Shown: positions 1 through 12,162 of the stretch, in pieces
Layout: every line of letters begins with the position of its first letter
How positions within the stretch are numbered: position 1 is the stretch's first letter
NCBI GenBank assembly: GCA_000711775.1
Contig: ARYC01000057.1
Location: 124,001 to 188,000, forward strand
DNA from: Oxytricha trifallax
Taxonomy: Eukaryota; Ciliophora; Spirotrichea; Sporadotrichida; Oxytrichidae
Direction: 5' to 3'
Length of the DNA stretch: 64,000 bases
The notes under the pieces: generated by a model
The model's input: the letters and a program-made list of their open reading frames with translations, nothing else
What the model was told of the DNA's origin: nothing
The model's database searches: none
Position numbers and translations under genes: made by a program

Positions 1-761
1 TCGTTCTTAATGAGATACTTGAATGGATATACCTTGTATGCGAATTCATCAACAACTATAAGTTTTACCTTGTCAGGTACGTCAATATTCAAATAGTTTT
101 CAATACAGCTGCTTATGTCGACAGCATTTAATGCAGGTATATACATTGCTCTCTCTTATAAGCATGCAATATACATACCATTTGCTGGTTGGTTCATTGA
201 CTCAAACCGCTTCTATCTCTTAAGTCTCTCCTACTACGCTATTTGTGAATCAAGAGAGTTATTTTTTCTTTTAGCAGGTACAAGCTTTTAAGTTTCCTCT
301 TTTATCAGGAATTCGCTTAAATAATGCTTTTGCATATGTCTCTTTACTTTAGCTGAGTGAGTATAAGACTTCATGCAGGTAGTGCATTAATATCTACCAT
401 CTACTTTATCAACCTTGAAGTAGATCTTAGCTCTACCAGAGTGTACCTCTTTGATGTGTCTCTTCAAGCTAGACTCAGTTGAGAAAAAATTTTAGCAGCC
501 TTCACATTAAAATGTTTTAATTTTTTCTATTGGCGCTGTTCCTTATCTTCCTCAACCAATTCAACTTATGTTTAAACTCCCATCTCAGCACTCAACTTCT
601 TGTTTTAAACTTAAATTTTAAAGACCTCAGCTTCAAACTCTAGAGCTCTTAGCTCTACCTCCTTTTCAATATAAATTACTTCTGGTCTTGGAGGAGCCAA
701 AGTTGAGCAATGATTAACCTGTTCCAAGAGAAACTGCCTTACGATTTAAGTTAGCCGCCAT
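1..761 (-). pseudogene. TBE 57-kDa-type zinc-finger protein, 5' part, frameshifted
   Basis: Reading from an ATG at 761 gives a start beginning MAANLNRKAVS. Two frame shifts (near 690 and 490) are then needed to keep coding sense. After the first comes a charged helical stretch (IEKEVELRALEFEAEVFKI); after the second, a C2H2 finger with CTTCMKSYTHSAKV followed by KRHMQKH (CX2C...HX3H), preceded by SSLKRHIKEVH, the end of another finger. The frame then runs on to the window edge through VPDKVKLIVVDEFAYKVYPF. The known TBE 57-kDa protein has zinc fingers and a kinase-like region; only the fingers are clear here. The two shifts suggest the copy is non-functional. Confidence 0.8.
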
Positions 762-1323
762 GATTAAATTCAAATTTAAATTTCTATTATTAATAAGTAA
801 AAACCTCACTGGCTATACTAACTTTGTATAGGAGCTGGCACTGCAACAACAATGGTTGATTCTTAGGCGTTAGACATCATATTTATACTAAGTTTATAAC
901 TATAAATTTTCTAATTCATGCTTAATATTTTTAATTTTGGTACCAACTGAGAAAAAATTCAGGTTGGTACTGGTACCAATTAGGTTTTAAACCATTTGGA
1001 ACTTTTCCATTAAAACCTCATTAGTAAAACTAGGTACTAATTAAGTTTTGGTACTATTAAATTAGTACCAATTAAAATTAAACGAATTAAGTACCAGTAC
1101 TAATCAAATTTAAACAGATTTAGTACTAATTTAATTGAACTAAATTGATAAAAATGGAGCTCCATCTCTGAAGTTTGTTACAGCTTCTGCCAGCTTTCGC
1201 CACGTATCCTTACCAGGTTGACCTCCTATAAGATGCCCATATTTAATACTAAGATTTTTAACAGTAAGATCCAGAACTATATATATTTAAATTTGAAATT
1301 CAAGAACAAGAGAAGGAACAAGA

Positions 1324-2114
1324 ATGGAATCTATAAGTACTGCAATGAAGAGGGTTGAAGCTTAAGAAATGATCTCAAGATTTAGAAGCAAGGAAGATCT
1401 CTATCGATACCTCACTTAGCATGGTAAGCATGTGACATATACTTAATCATATATTATAGTGGATTTATTCCTTCCAACGATGGAATGTACCAAAATTTCA
1501 TTCTTAAAGCTATACTCTGCGATGAGAAGAAAGCCTTCAAAAACAGTGAAATAAAGTTGATAGATATACCAAACTACCCAGAGATTTCAGTTCACTAATC
1601 TCTACGAGGATGCGATGAAAGATGAAGAGTTGGTACTTTATCTTCCTACCAAGAAACAACTCTCTAACAAGCTTCCAGATAGGAGCTTTTTCTTTGGAGT
1701 TCTTGGCACTTTAAGAGAGAGTTATCTCAGAGAGATCATTGAAGAAGCTCACAAAAAACGCTACTCTATTTCTCCTGAAGATTAAAAGAAGCAAGGCACA
1801 CTAATAAGCGAGACCTGGCTCGCTGAGCTTAAGAAGCACCCATTCCTCTCTAGTAATCTTTGATTCATAACTTTGTAGGGAAACCTGGAACTGGTATATT
1901 CCTAATGAAAGAGCATGCGAAGGTTCACAGAGAGAGAAAGTCATAGACTATTTATGAAGTGAGCAAAAGACTTTATAAAGATGTCTAAAAGCTAGAAGAA
2001 ATGAACATAGATGCAGGAGCTGGCACAAAGAGAAGAAATATGGGTCCAAGCAAGCCTTAAGAAGAGGAGAAGAAAGAGAAGCCAAACCCCTTTATGGGCC
2101 AATTTAATATGTGA
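1324..2114 (+). pseudogene. TBE 22-kDa-type protein, frameshifted
   Basis: This gene lies between the zinc-finger and transposase genes and on the opposite strand, as expected for the TBE 22-kDa protein. It starts MESISTAMKRVEAQEMISRF. Coding sense continues as GFIPSNDGMYQNFILKAI, shifts frame near 1600 to LYEDAMKDEELVLYLPTKKQ, and shifts again near 1860 to HNFVGKPGTGIFLMKEHAKV. It ends at TGA 2112-2114 after PNPFMGQFNM. A GTAAG...TATAG stretch at 1421-1459 could be a short intron, but the resulting phase did not fit cleanly. No enzymatic motif was seen. The several shifts point to decay. Confidence 0.7.
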
Positions 2115-2154
2115 ATATATTCATTCGTTTAATCTAAAACTTATTTATAAACAT

Positions 2155-3182
2155 TCATTCTTCCTTCTCTCGCACAAACTGTTGTCTTATCTACGCTTAC
2201 TCTCTTACAGCTGCTTTGAATCAATCTACTGTATCGATAGGCAAGTCATGCATAAGATGATACAGCAGCAGCTTCTTGTATTGAGTCTTGATTTAACTCC
2301 AATAGAATTCTATTCCATTAAATTAAGGACTATAAGGAACGTTATAAACAGGAGTTATATTTAGGTCTTCATAAGCTTTCTTAGACTCCTTAGTCTTATG
2401 AACTGAAAGGTTATCAGCAAACAGGATGATCTCTTGGTTGCTATACTTCTCTCTGAGCTTATGTAGGAACTCTATATACTACTCTCGCTTAAAAGAGAGA
2501 GGGTGAATCACATAACTCTCTAAGCCTGAATCTTCACTTATACCAGCTAAAATTGCATGGGTGACTACCTTCACTTTTTAGTCATAAAAATCTATATTAT
2601 CATACTTCTTATGCCATGACTTATTAATAAAAGTGTTGAAAGTAAACACAGCTTCATCTGCATGTATGAACTTGATGTTATTATCAATAGCTCTCTGCAT
2701 TTAATCATATATATAGTTTAAATTATTACTATAAAATGGCACTGTAAAATCAATCACTCTCTTCACTCTGTTGACAGTCTTGAAAGTAATACCATTCTTC
2801 TATAAATGTTGGCTATAGTCTAAGGAGAGACACGCATATCAGGAAACTTGCGATGAAACATCACAGCTCGCTAGTCTAGAAGAAAGTGTGCCCAATACTT
2901 TAAAGTCTTAGAGTCACAGAGGTAGTCAATATGATGCTGTGAGAACTTTTATTATCTAGCAGGATGCTTTCAAGTACCAGAATTAAAATGCTAAACAGCT
3001 AACATGCAGTGATACCTAACAGTAGAGGCACTCTTGTGCAAGAGATTTGCAATAGCTGCATAATTCAATACTGGTTTGACTTAATCTATATTAATACTCG
3101 TACCATACCTAAGCTGAAGCAGTAAATCTAAATATTTATCATCATAAATAGACCCTAAATTTCGCTAATTTCTATTTCTCAT
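2155..3182 (-). pseudogene. TBE 42-kDa Tc1/mariner-like (IS630, DDE) transposase, lightly decayed
   Basis: From the ATG at 3182 the frame gives an N-terminal region (YDDKYLDLLLQLRYG, then TIANIYR) and a DDE_3 catalytic core. The first Asp is in FIHADEAVFTFNTF, the second in IILFADNLSVHKT, and the Glu in QFNGIEFYW. Thirty-four residues separate the second Asp from the Glu (DD34E). The length of about 340 residues matches the 42-kDa TBE transposase. Damage: a one-base shift near 2800 (IYR to KNGITFKTVNR) and an in-frame TGA at 2221-2223, after which the frame runs on to TGA 2155-2157. In Oxytricha, TBE transposases take part in genome rearrangement, so an intact copy would matter; this one looks inactive. 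Confidence 0.9.
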
Positions 3183-3267
3183 ATTGCAAATTGACCTAAT
3201 TTCTCTACTAACCCCAATAAGACCCCAACTATACCCTACAAATCAAAGCACTTATAAACCTCACTAA

Positions 3268-3284
3268 GGGGTTTTGGGGTTTTG
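3268..3284. repeat. Telomere-repeat terminus of TBE element
   Basis: GGGGTTTTGGGGTTTTG is two units of the hypotrich telomere repeat at the element boundary. The next three bases, ATT (3285-3287), fit the ANT target duplication. Confidence 0.95.
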
Positions 3285-4900
3285 ATTAGAGCTATGATAT
3301 CCTCCAAATATTAATATTTTAAACTAATTTTTAAAAATATTACGTCACCAGTCACTTAGTCTAATATGGAAAATATTTTTATGTAATTAGTGACTTAACA
3401 CTTGTATTTTTTATATAATTAAGTCTTAAGCAATTGCATTTACAGACATAAAATTTTCAAATCTATAGTATCATTAAAATTTACGCTTCAATTATTTTAT
3501 TTTTTACATATGAGTAGTTCCATCTCCAAAAATTATAGGATATTATTACTCTCCAAAACAATTCTAGCAATTAATTACAGACCTTAAAAAGAAACTGATT
3601 ATTATAAATTTAAAATATTTAAAAAATTATCATAATTACTTACATGAAGGAAACTTTAAATTTTTATTATTTTAAAACAAGAAATATAAACTATTGACAA
3701 GATAGATAGAATGAATAATCTAAAACCTATATATAAAGCTTATAAACATACAATAAAGTTTAGAATTGAATATCATAAATTTAATAAAAATTTTTCACAT
3801 AAGTATTATTTTCTCCTATATTTTGAATTTCTATTGCCTGAATAAACTCTAATGTTAATTACCTCTTTTTTGTAAAATTATAGTCATTTTTCTGTATTAA
3901 TTATTGGGTAATTTAGTTTATCAAAAATATTGGCTGAAATTATAAAATCTTTAGCTAAATTTAAACCTTTAAACCACCTTAAAAATTATAAATTTTATTA
4001 TATAATTCAATTACAGAAGTATATAAATAAGCGATTTTCCAATCTTTCGAGGCTTAATTGTATCTATTACTCCTTAATTAATTATCATATTAAATCTCTA
4101 CAAATTTAATTAATTTATGATTTTAAAACATAACAATAAGTTTTATTAGATATTAAAAAATAAAATAATGAAAATAATTTTATATTTAATTTTTTCAAAA
4201 ATAAGTTTCATTCATCTTTTTAATACATTTAAATCAAAAAATTTCATTAAATGTACATAAAACTTTTCTTTTATTTATCTGATTTGACTTTTATTTATAT
4301 TAATTTTGAGCCACATTTCATTTGTTTCATTAATTCCAAATCATAATCAAAATAAATTTTTTTAAAGAAAATTATAAAATAAATAACTTCATTAACAAGG
4401 ATATTTATATAATTTGATTAATTAAGCATGTTTAATTCTATTTTTATCTGAGATTAATTTTTTTTATATTTTTTATTTTATGCTTAAATTCTAAAAAATA
4501 AGTTGAAATTTAATTAATGTGTATAAAGAAAACTAAATTTTACAAAAATTTCTTAAATTATTACTATAAACATAGCTATTTACAAGTTTATTTATACAAC
4601 ATATTCTCATTTTAATTCCAAAATTTAAATTGAGATATCATCTATAGTATTAGTATCCCATTTTTACCAATTGGTATAAGCCTGATTACTCAAAGCTAAA
4701 TAAAATTATACTTTACATAGAATTACATAAAATATAATAATATTATTTTATTTAAACTAAATATATTTAATTCAAATTTGTGGGAGTTAAATTACGCTAA
4801 TTTTTGTTCTTGGGCTCATTTTATGATGATTTCTAATTTTTTTGAATATTTTTTAATTGGTGGTACAATTTTATTGAATATCCCTGGAACGAATTAACTT
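3285..4900. other. AT-rich micronuclear spacer
   Basis: Very AT-rich sequence between the TBE element and the PP2C locus. No frame with convincing codon structure, no RNA motif and no clear repeat was seen on either strand. Confidence 0.6.
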
Positions 4901-5159
4901 GATTTAATTGAACAACATATATTAATGATTCTAGAGACATTCAATTAAAGACGAGCTACCTTGCTACAGGAATGAAATAAAAAAGTAATATTAGTAATCA
5001 AGTCAAGCTAATATTAATTTCTTTACCGAATGAGCCAAAGATCGTTTAAATTGGCTAACTTCAATTGCTAAAGATTTAATTAATTAATTATTTAACTTTA
5101 GTCAATTTCCCAATTGCAAGTGTTAGCTTAAAATAATAATTAATAAATATTTAATTATA

Positions 5160-8100
5160 AGCTTCCGTTAGTTGCTATGAATTCAATATTGAGTAATTAA
5201 GTTCAACGAATTGCTTAACTTTCTCAGGAGTTATCACATCCCAAATGCCGTCTGTAGCTGAGACTAGCACATACTCGAATGCCTCTCTGTTCATCTTGTA
5301 AATGGTCACATCTGGAATGCTTATAACACCCACGGAATGTGCAATTCTATCACCTATAGATCTTGTCATTGCCAGACCAGGGAAATCTCTGTTTTTCAGC
5401 CACACTCTTAGTTAAGAAATTTAAAATTAAATTATTAGAGTTCAATTGAATAGTAATGGCGCTCTAATAGGGTAAATATAGTATTATAGAACAAATAAAA
5501 TTCTTAGTGGCCCAACATACTGACCAGTCTTTGAACTTATTTGCTGCCTGATGTCTCCTTTCATTCTCTCTATACGTTGATATTCCTACTCAATCTCTGG
5601 TTTGTGATCAATTGTTAGCTGAAAAAATTCATCTTGAAATTTAAAATACTATAAAATATAAAAATCACTAAATTGATTGCCGAGATTATTGCGTAATAAT
5701 AAACTAAGAATATTAATTAATGCTTTATAACACACATATATATTATAGGAGATTTATATACAAATAATATGAGAGGATGATTATTTATTTGGGACAATTG
5801 TTTTTGTTTATTTCACTTAATTATTTATATTGCTAGAATTATTGCTCATGCAAGTAAAATAATAATATGAGTAAATTAAAATAATCATTTTTTAATTTCT
5901 TTGAAATTATAGATTTAAAAGTGATTTTTATAATTACTTAAAGATTCATTTATTTGTAATGAATAGGGTAAAATTTAATGTAATCTGAATATTATAATTA
6001 TAGTTTAAATATACCTTAAGCAATACTATTATTTCGTTATGGGCTAAGGCTATTATTAATACTGTTAGTTATTGTTTGAGTAGCATATATTATTTAAAAG
6101 AATAATATTCCAATATAATTAATCTAAGAAGCATTTTTGAGAAGTCCAGCCTTTTTACTTTTTAGGAGAATTGCCTTAGAATCACCTACATTTCCACAAT
6201 ATATGAAGTTATCTATAATTAAAAGAGTTGTGAGAGTAGCTCCGCTTAATTTCACGTCAAATTAATTAAAATTTGCAATGTAAATTTCAAAGTTAAATTC
6301 CAAAATAACTTTACAATTGTAAATTGAATTTTTATTTTCCCAAATGCCTAATTCTTAATTGTTTAATTAAGTTTCTTATAACTTTTTTGAATCGCAAATC
6401 TTATATCTGTATGATATTGTTTAGAAACTTCAGAATTTAGTTTAATTAAAAATTAAAATTATTAATGGGTGAACTCTAGTTTTTAAATTTACTCTAAATC
6501 TTACAATTAATTTAGTTCCTTGCTGTGGTCATAACTCTAGAATACTTCCTCAATTTCTTTTTTTATTATAGAAGGAAATTCATTTATAATAGCTTGGCTT
6601 ACTAGATCCCCGTTAGGTCCATGTCCATCTGCAACTATCATTAAACTTGACTATTTAAGAATTCTTCTATTATTCTCAAATAGATTGTTAAAGAATTATA
6701 CTCGATCTTATTTATAAATTTTTAAATTATTATTAAATCACACATATTAAAAATAAAAATCTAGAATAAAGAATTTTAAACTCACACTTTTTAGTACCTT
6801 CAACTCACTTTATTATATATAGACAAGTAAAATGTTTGATTATTAATTTTAAGTTTAATTTAAGATATTTTAGATCTTAATTAGATTTATTTTTTCCATA
6901 CATTTTTCCAGCAATAGTAAATTCTCCATAATCCTCACCATTTAATTACTAATGGTGACTATTGCTTGAGTGAGACCTCATCAAATATGAATCTATTTTT
7001 TCAAAATTATTTGATTGGGTTTCCAAATTTTATTGAGACTATTGGGATTCTAATATTGCCGAAATTAATATTTTAACCATATTAAAACATGATAATTTTA
7101 ATATAAGTGTTTAAAAAACAATATTTATTCATTTTAATTATTACTATTTACTCGTAAAAAGTTTGATTATTAAATATTGCTTTGATTTATTTCCTAATAG
7201 GGAAATCTATTGATTTATGTCATAATATACACTAAGATAAATTCAATTTTAATCTATTTATGATATTTGTATATATTATTATATATATATTGATTTATAG
7301 ATCCATAGTATTTGTTTTGTTTAATTGCATGAGTGGCTTTAAATCGGAGGACTTTCTTATAACAAGTTTTTATAGGTTTAGTTTTGATCCCTCTTCACCC
7401 TCAATTTGAAATTTAGGGGTATTGAGGGGCTGATCGTAAATATCTATAGGGGTGTCTAAGAAACGTTCAGATTAACGAGAAATCGATATTTTCATTCTAT
7501 TTGACATTTCTATTGGATTTTTACTCTAATAGGTGGTCATGCTATTATGATAATAAGATTTGAAAATTAAAATAAAGATTATCATAATTATTCAAATTTG
7601 AATTTTTAAAATAAAAACTGGAGATATAAGTATATGCTTTTGTTAGCCTTGTTCAGCAATTAAACTTAAAATTTTCAAAATAAAGGAAACATAGCAATAG
7701 TATAATAAGAATTGGTATCCTGTTATGAAGTATTTTTTATACTCAAGTAACTTAGGGGAAGGCCTGGTGAATCCCCTTGTAGATTTCTACCTCTCTAGAG
7801 ACTCTCGCTTACTAATTTAATTTAAAGTGGGTTTGTGGAAGTCTTAAAAAGTTAAATAGTTTAAGTTTGAGACTTATCCTTCGTGATAGTCAAATTTTTA
7901 TTAATCCTAGGTCGATTTATTAGATCTTAAAAAAATAAGAAATTTACAGATATATTTTCTACTAAATAATGTTCTAAATGCAATAACTATATCTTAATTC
8001 TTATTTTGAAATCCTGGAGATCCAGAACTAGGACTACTGCTTAAATTGGATATTGCTATTTAATTATTAAAAGCGACATTTGAATTAGAAAAATTTTATT

Positions 8101-9070
8101 TAGTAAACTTGTAATAATATGTTAGAATTCAAGTTATTCAAATTAATATGGTCTAAGTCAACAGTCTATGTCAGATTTCTACTGTGTCTCCTGTCTAGAG
8201 GAGGTAATTTTTATTGAGATTGCTACACTTGCAATTGATGTGATGCTTATTGATTATTTAAAAAAAAGTTATTTTAAATTATAATATAGTAGACATGAAA
8301 TATATTCAATACCGTATTTCTACCCTTCCTTAAAAATTAAAAAGATTTATATCTGATTGATTTACTTTAGATAAAAGCGATTAAGTTTTGAGATGATTTT
8401 ATGATGGAGATTAAGTTTAAGAATTCTCAATTTATTGTTCTTTACCCATTTATTAAATGGCCTATTATTGAATCTGAGAATACTACTATTGAGAAGAGGC
8501 CTTTATCAATTGTAATTTGTTTAGTGGCTTGAGTTGATCTCTAAAGTAAGATAAATTATAAAAAGATGAGTGGACTTACTTAGAGATTAGTTTTAACAAA
8601 CTTTTTATCCCGTTTTTACCATAAAAATAAAGTGTTTTTATGTATAGAAGGGATATTTAATTCAAAATTATATTTGGATACCATTTGAATTAGCAGGAGT
8701 ATTTCCAATAGAAGTAGAATTAGTTGTAAATTCACTCTTTTATGAAGGACTCATTTGATTTGAATTTGCAAAAATTGACAAGTTTTTCTAGTGGGCTTTG
8801 TTTATAATATTTATATCAATCTATTTCAATAAAAATCGCCTTTATCTACTTAAACTTATAAATTTATGAGACTTTAATACTAAATCTCTTCTCATTATAC
8901 CTGGAGCTATTAGGCGTATTAGTCGGTAAAAATGAAAATTTAGGTTTTAATATTTTCTTTACTGAGCTCTCATTCATTTCTAAATCTCTTCGGGGAGAGG
9001 GGACTGCAGTCTAGCTTACTCCAAGATTTGCAGGAGTATTATACGATATTTGCTATTAAGACTTTTATAC
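5160..9070 (-). CDS. PP2C-family Ser/Thr phosphatase, in many MDSs
   Basis: PP2C motifs appear in order on the minus strand, separated by AT-rich inserts: GKMYGKNKSNQD (about 6890), VADGHGPNGDLVSQ (about 6630, the metal-binding DGHG), SGATLTTLLI then CGNVGDSKAILL (about 6200), LTIDHKPEIEQEYQRI (about 5600), FPGLAMTRSIGD (about 5380) and VSATDGIWDVITPEKV (about 5250). Upstream low-complexity coding pieces (for example PRRDLEMNESSVKKI near 8980, SPSQKSEFTTNSTSIGN near 8720, LPPLDRRHSRNLTQTV near 8190, SQTQTIQLFKTSTNPLQ near 7830, LDTPIDIYDQPLNTPKF near 7430) probably form a long disordered N-terminal extension; assigning them to the same gene is inference. MDS order appears unscrambled, with roughly ten pieces. 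The 3' end and stop codon are unresolved. Confidence 0.85.
5413..5508. other. IES in PP2C gene, pointer TCTTAGT
   Basis: The 7-bp direct repeat TCTTAGT occurs at 5406-5412 and 5502-5508. Removing 96 bp (insert plus one repeat) fuses GQYVGPLR to VWLKNRDFPGLAM in frame on the minus strand. Confidence 0.9.
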
Positions 9071-9741
9071 TTTATTCATAGAATAATAAATGCATGAAAG
9101 AATTACTATAAATATAATAAAGCTTTAAATGTCTCAAATAATTTTTTGATTCATCTGTAAAAGATGAGCTCATTAAAATGAGATAATAATGAATATCAAT
9201 AAAATAATATAAATTTTTTTTCATGACTTTTAGAAAATTTAAAATTTAAACCACATTAGAAATTGTATCTATAAGAAACTCAGATAAATCTGTTAAATTT
9301 AATAAATTTGATTTTAATTTATTGAGCCAAATTTTTCTACATTTTTTTATTTACACAATAAGCATTAATAATTTAGATAATAAATAATATAATTAAACTG
9401 ATAGTTTGATTAAATAAAATTGCCAATGACTCAGATAGATCTAGAGTCAATTAAAATTATTAATAAAAATTAATTATTAGAGGAAACTATCATAAAAAGT
9501 TGTTTTTCTAATTTAGGTTATTCTAATAATGTTTACTGTTTAATTAATAGAGAGAATATTTGATTTTCTCATTTTAACTTTTTGATTTTAATAACTGAAA
9601 TGAATATCTATAATTAATTCAAAATTAACTTTCAATCATATTTGTTAAATTATTTACAAAAAATTAAATAGATTTCTAAATTTTTTAATTTTAAATCTTT
9701 TACTAACACAGTATTTTTTAATATTACATCCATATTTAAAC
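9070..9741. other. AT-rich spacer between PP2C and EXO1 loci
   Basis: No convincing coding segment on either strand. The EXO1 frame closes at its right edge with TGA 9742-9744. Confidence 0.5.
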
Positions 9742-11868
9742 TCATTACTAACACTCCATTTCTTCACTTTGATTATTCTCCTAACTCCCTGCAGTTGAAC
9801 CTTGCTACACCTCTTCCTTTTTTTATCGTTTGGCAAAGAAATCTCCAATTTTAGCATTTTTAGTCTTGGTCTCTTCTTTTTCGTGATGTTTTCTTTTTCT
9901 TGTCCGTTTAACTTTCTCCACAGCTTCGTCGTTGACGACTTCATGCATTTATTACATGTAAATTGTGAGGTCAGTTTGGCCATTTTAGTGTTGAGTTGCT
10001 GATTGAATTTAAAGTTCGAGTAGATGCTGCTTTCTTTCTTCCGCTTCAAAGAACTCTTTTACTTTGTCGAAGGATTTGAAGGAATCTTAGAGTCTTTTAG
10101 TAGTTTGAGACGATTTGGTAAGTGGTTGTGAATTTGGTTATTTGGCGAAGGGATTTTTGAATTTATGTGGAGACTAGAGAGATGCAGGTTAGTGAGAGAT
10201 AATTTTTTATTATTCATAAGTTCTATCAGCAGCAGTCTCTAAATCCTAGTCATCAATGGATTATGAGGTGTCTTTGTTTATATAGTTAGCTGATTAATCT
10301 ATAAATTCTGGGCAGCTTGATGAAACCTATTTACTTTTGGCTTAATTGATACTTTTACATAAATTCTCAATTAAGGCTATATCATTTTTTATAATCTTAT
10401 TGGTAGCTATCTTAATAGGTTGGTCTTCACAACTAGGGGTATTAGTCTATTCTAATTCAAACTCGACTGTTCCTAAATTATTTTGTGAAAGTCTATTACT
10501 ACTAGTTGTATCAGTATTTGATCTTCCCACGCTAAGAAGTTCACCTTGCAGCAAAAGTTCCTCAATATCAAGTGGCTATTTAAAATGATAAAAATACTTA
10601 TTTTTAAGCTATTCAAGCATTTCCTCTTGTCTCCTAATTTCAGAAGACGCATTAATTAAAGGTAATTGCTATTATTATTATTATGTCATATCTCTTGGTT
10701 AATATGCATGTCTTCTTTAAGGTGGCTGAGTATTTTTAAAGAATGTAGGGTCTAAGCATATAAAGGATCTGTCAGATAGATTATTAGCATGATAATCATC
10801 AAGAAGTCGCTTCAAATCCAATACGTGTCCATAACTCTCTCTTTTTTCTTAATTGCCTTTCTTAAAATGCCCTTAAACATAGTCATCGATTAAATTTTCC
10901 TCTATATACTTCCCTAAAAAGTTCTTATCAATATCTTAATCCTCTTCTGGTATATTTTCTAGTGATGTAAATTTATTGGTTCTGGGATTAAATACTGTCT
11001 AATAGAAAAATAAAGTTTGCACCTTTAGCAAGGCTTCAACATAGTTAAATGGCACATTTTAAGTGTAAGTAGAATTTGCTCTCATTGCTTCAATTACCTT
11101 TTCAATTGTTTCATGTTTTTAGAAAAACTTAACTGCAATTTTTAGCCCAACTTTCTAAATTGATGGGAGATAATCACAACCTCCCATAATACATATTGAT
11201 ACAAATTATTTTCTATTAGCTTTTTGCAAAAACTTTAAGCTTGCGTCGGTGATTTTATTGTTTTAAATAAAATCATCTGCATCAAAGACTTGGCATATTC
11301 CTCTAAAATCCAGTTTCATTAGTAATCTAGGACATCCGAATGCTATTAAATCTGAGTCTTCACTAATAGCTATATCCGCAATCCCCTCTCTTACAAGATA
11401 GGCAATTTGGGCATCTGCTTCATAAGGTGCTTTAATAAACTCAATGTCCAAAACTTTTAGTACATCCATTAACAAATCGATCATTTTGCTTCTCAACTAC
11501 AAGGATCGCATAAAATGTTTCTTTGCTTCTTCCACCTTTCCCTCCCTTGCAAACCTTAATGCCAAGTCTTTGTTAGTTTTCTTGCTGTCTTTTCTACCCT
11601 GTTCTGTTTCCATTTTAGCATCTAGCGGCATCCCATCAAACACACAGATAGGTTTTATACCATAGTATTGCACTAATTTAAGCATTTTAATTGGATAACT
11701 TAGGAACCCAAAGGTTTGCTATTCTAAGCCGAGCTCATATGCGCATGAATAAGCTCCTTTATACAGCCATGTCATTATATCTATGGCTGCAGTTTTATAT
11801 CGAAAATTGCTCAGTTTTTATTCTTTAAGAGCTGGTTTCAAGACTTGCAATAAGTTTTAGATACCCAT
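9742..11868 (-). CDS. EXO1: Exonuclease 1 (FEN1/XPG-family 5'-3' nuclease), uninterrupted
   Basis: One continuous code-6 frame of 708 codons from ATG 11868 to TGA 9742-9744. The N-terminal nuclease domain starts MGIQNLLQVLKPAL. Metal-site residues fall at almost the same positions as in human EXO1: D30 (AAIDIMTW), D78 (VFDGMPLD), E150 and D152 (YEADAQIAYL), D171 and D173 (SEDSDLIAFG) and D232 (GGCDYLPSI, then the helix-hairpin-helix QKVGLKIA). The C-terminal half is Gln-rich and disordered, with a lysine/arginine stretch and AKIGDFFAK, which resembles a PCNA-interacting peptide but has Asn where Gln is usual. The role is 5'-end resection in mismatch repair and recombination. Unlike its neighbours it has no IES in the coding region. 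Confidence 0.95.
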
Positions 11869-12162
11869 AGAGTTTATTCTTTGTTTTGTGAAATTATTTG
11901 AAATATGTTTTAAATTAATAATAAGAGGAAATTATTTAAAGACCGACAAAAGTATCTTTCAATAAAATATGAATATTCAATAGATTTATCTTCTCATCCT
12001 AATTTGCGCTTTAAGTATTGTCAAAAAGCAATCTAATCTGAAATTAACAATACATATATAGAATTCATTTAGAATTATACTTTCTATAATACTAACTAGA
12101 ATGTTATGTTCACCTTAGAATCTTCAATATCATTTCTATTAATTGATCTAATTTAAAATAAA

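Larger units (their letters stand above)
1..3284. mobile_element. TBE-type (telomere-bearing element) transposon, truncated by the window edge
   Basis: The element ends at 3268-3284 with GGGGTTTTGGGGTTTTG, the inverted hypotrich telomeric repeat, followed directly by ATT, which fits the ANT target-site duplication known for TBE elements. Inside are the three expected genes: a C2H2 zinc-finger protein (minus, 1-761), a small protein (plus, 1324-2114) and a DDE transposase (minus, 2155-3182). Known TBEs are about 4.1 kb, so roughly the last 0.8 kb lies left of the window. All three reading frames carry frameshifts or a premature TGA, so this copy appears decayed. TBE elements are confined to the micronucleus and are removed during macronuclear development. 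Confidence 0.93.

Noticed and set aside
2011..2364. 117-codon plus-strand frame
   Set aside because: It overlaps the end of the TBE 22-kDa gene and the antisense of the transposase C-terminus; the translation has no coding character.
9802..10588. Plus-strand hydrophobic frames at 9802-10002 and 10346-10588
   Set aside because: They are antisense to the continuous EXO1 frame.
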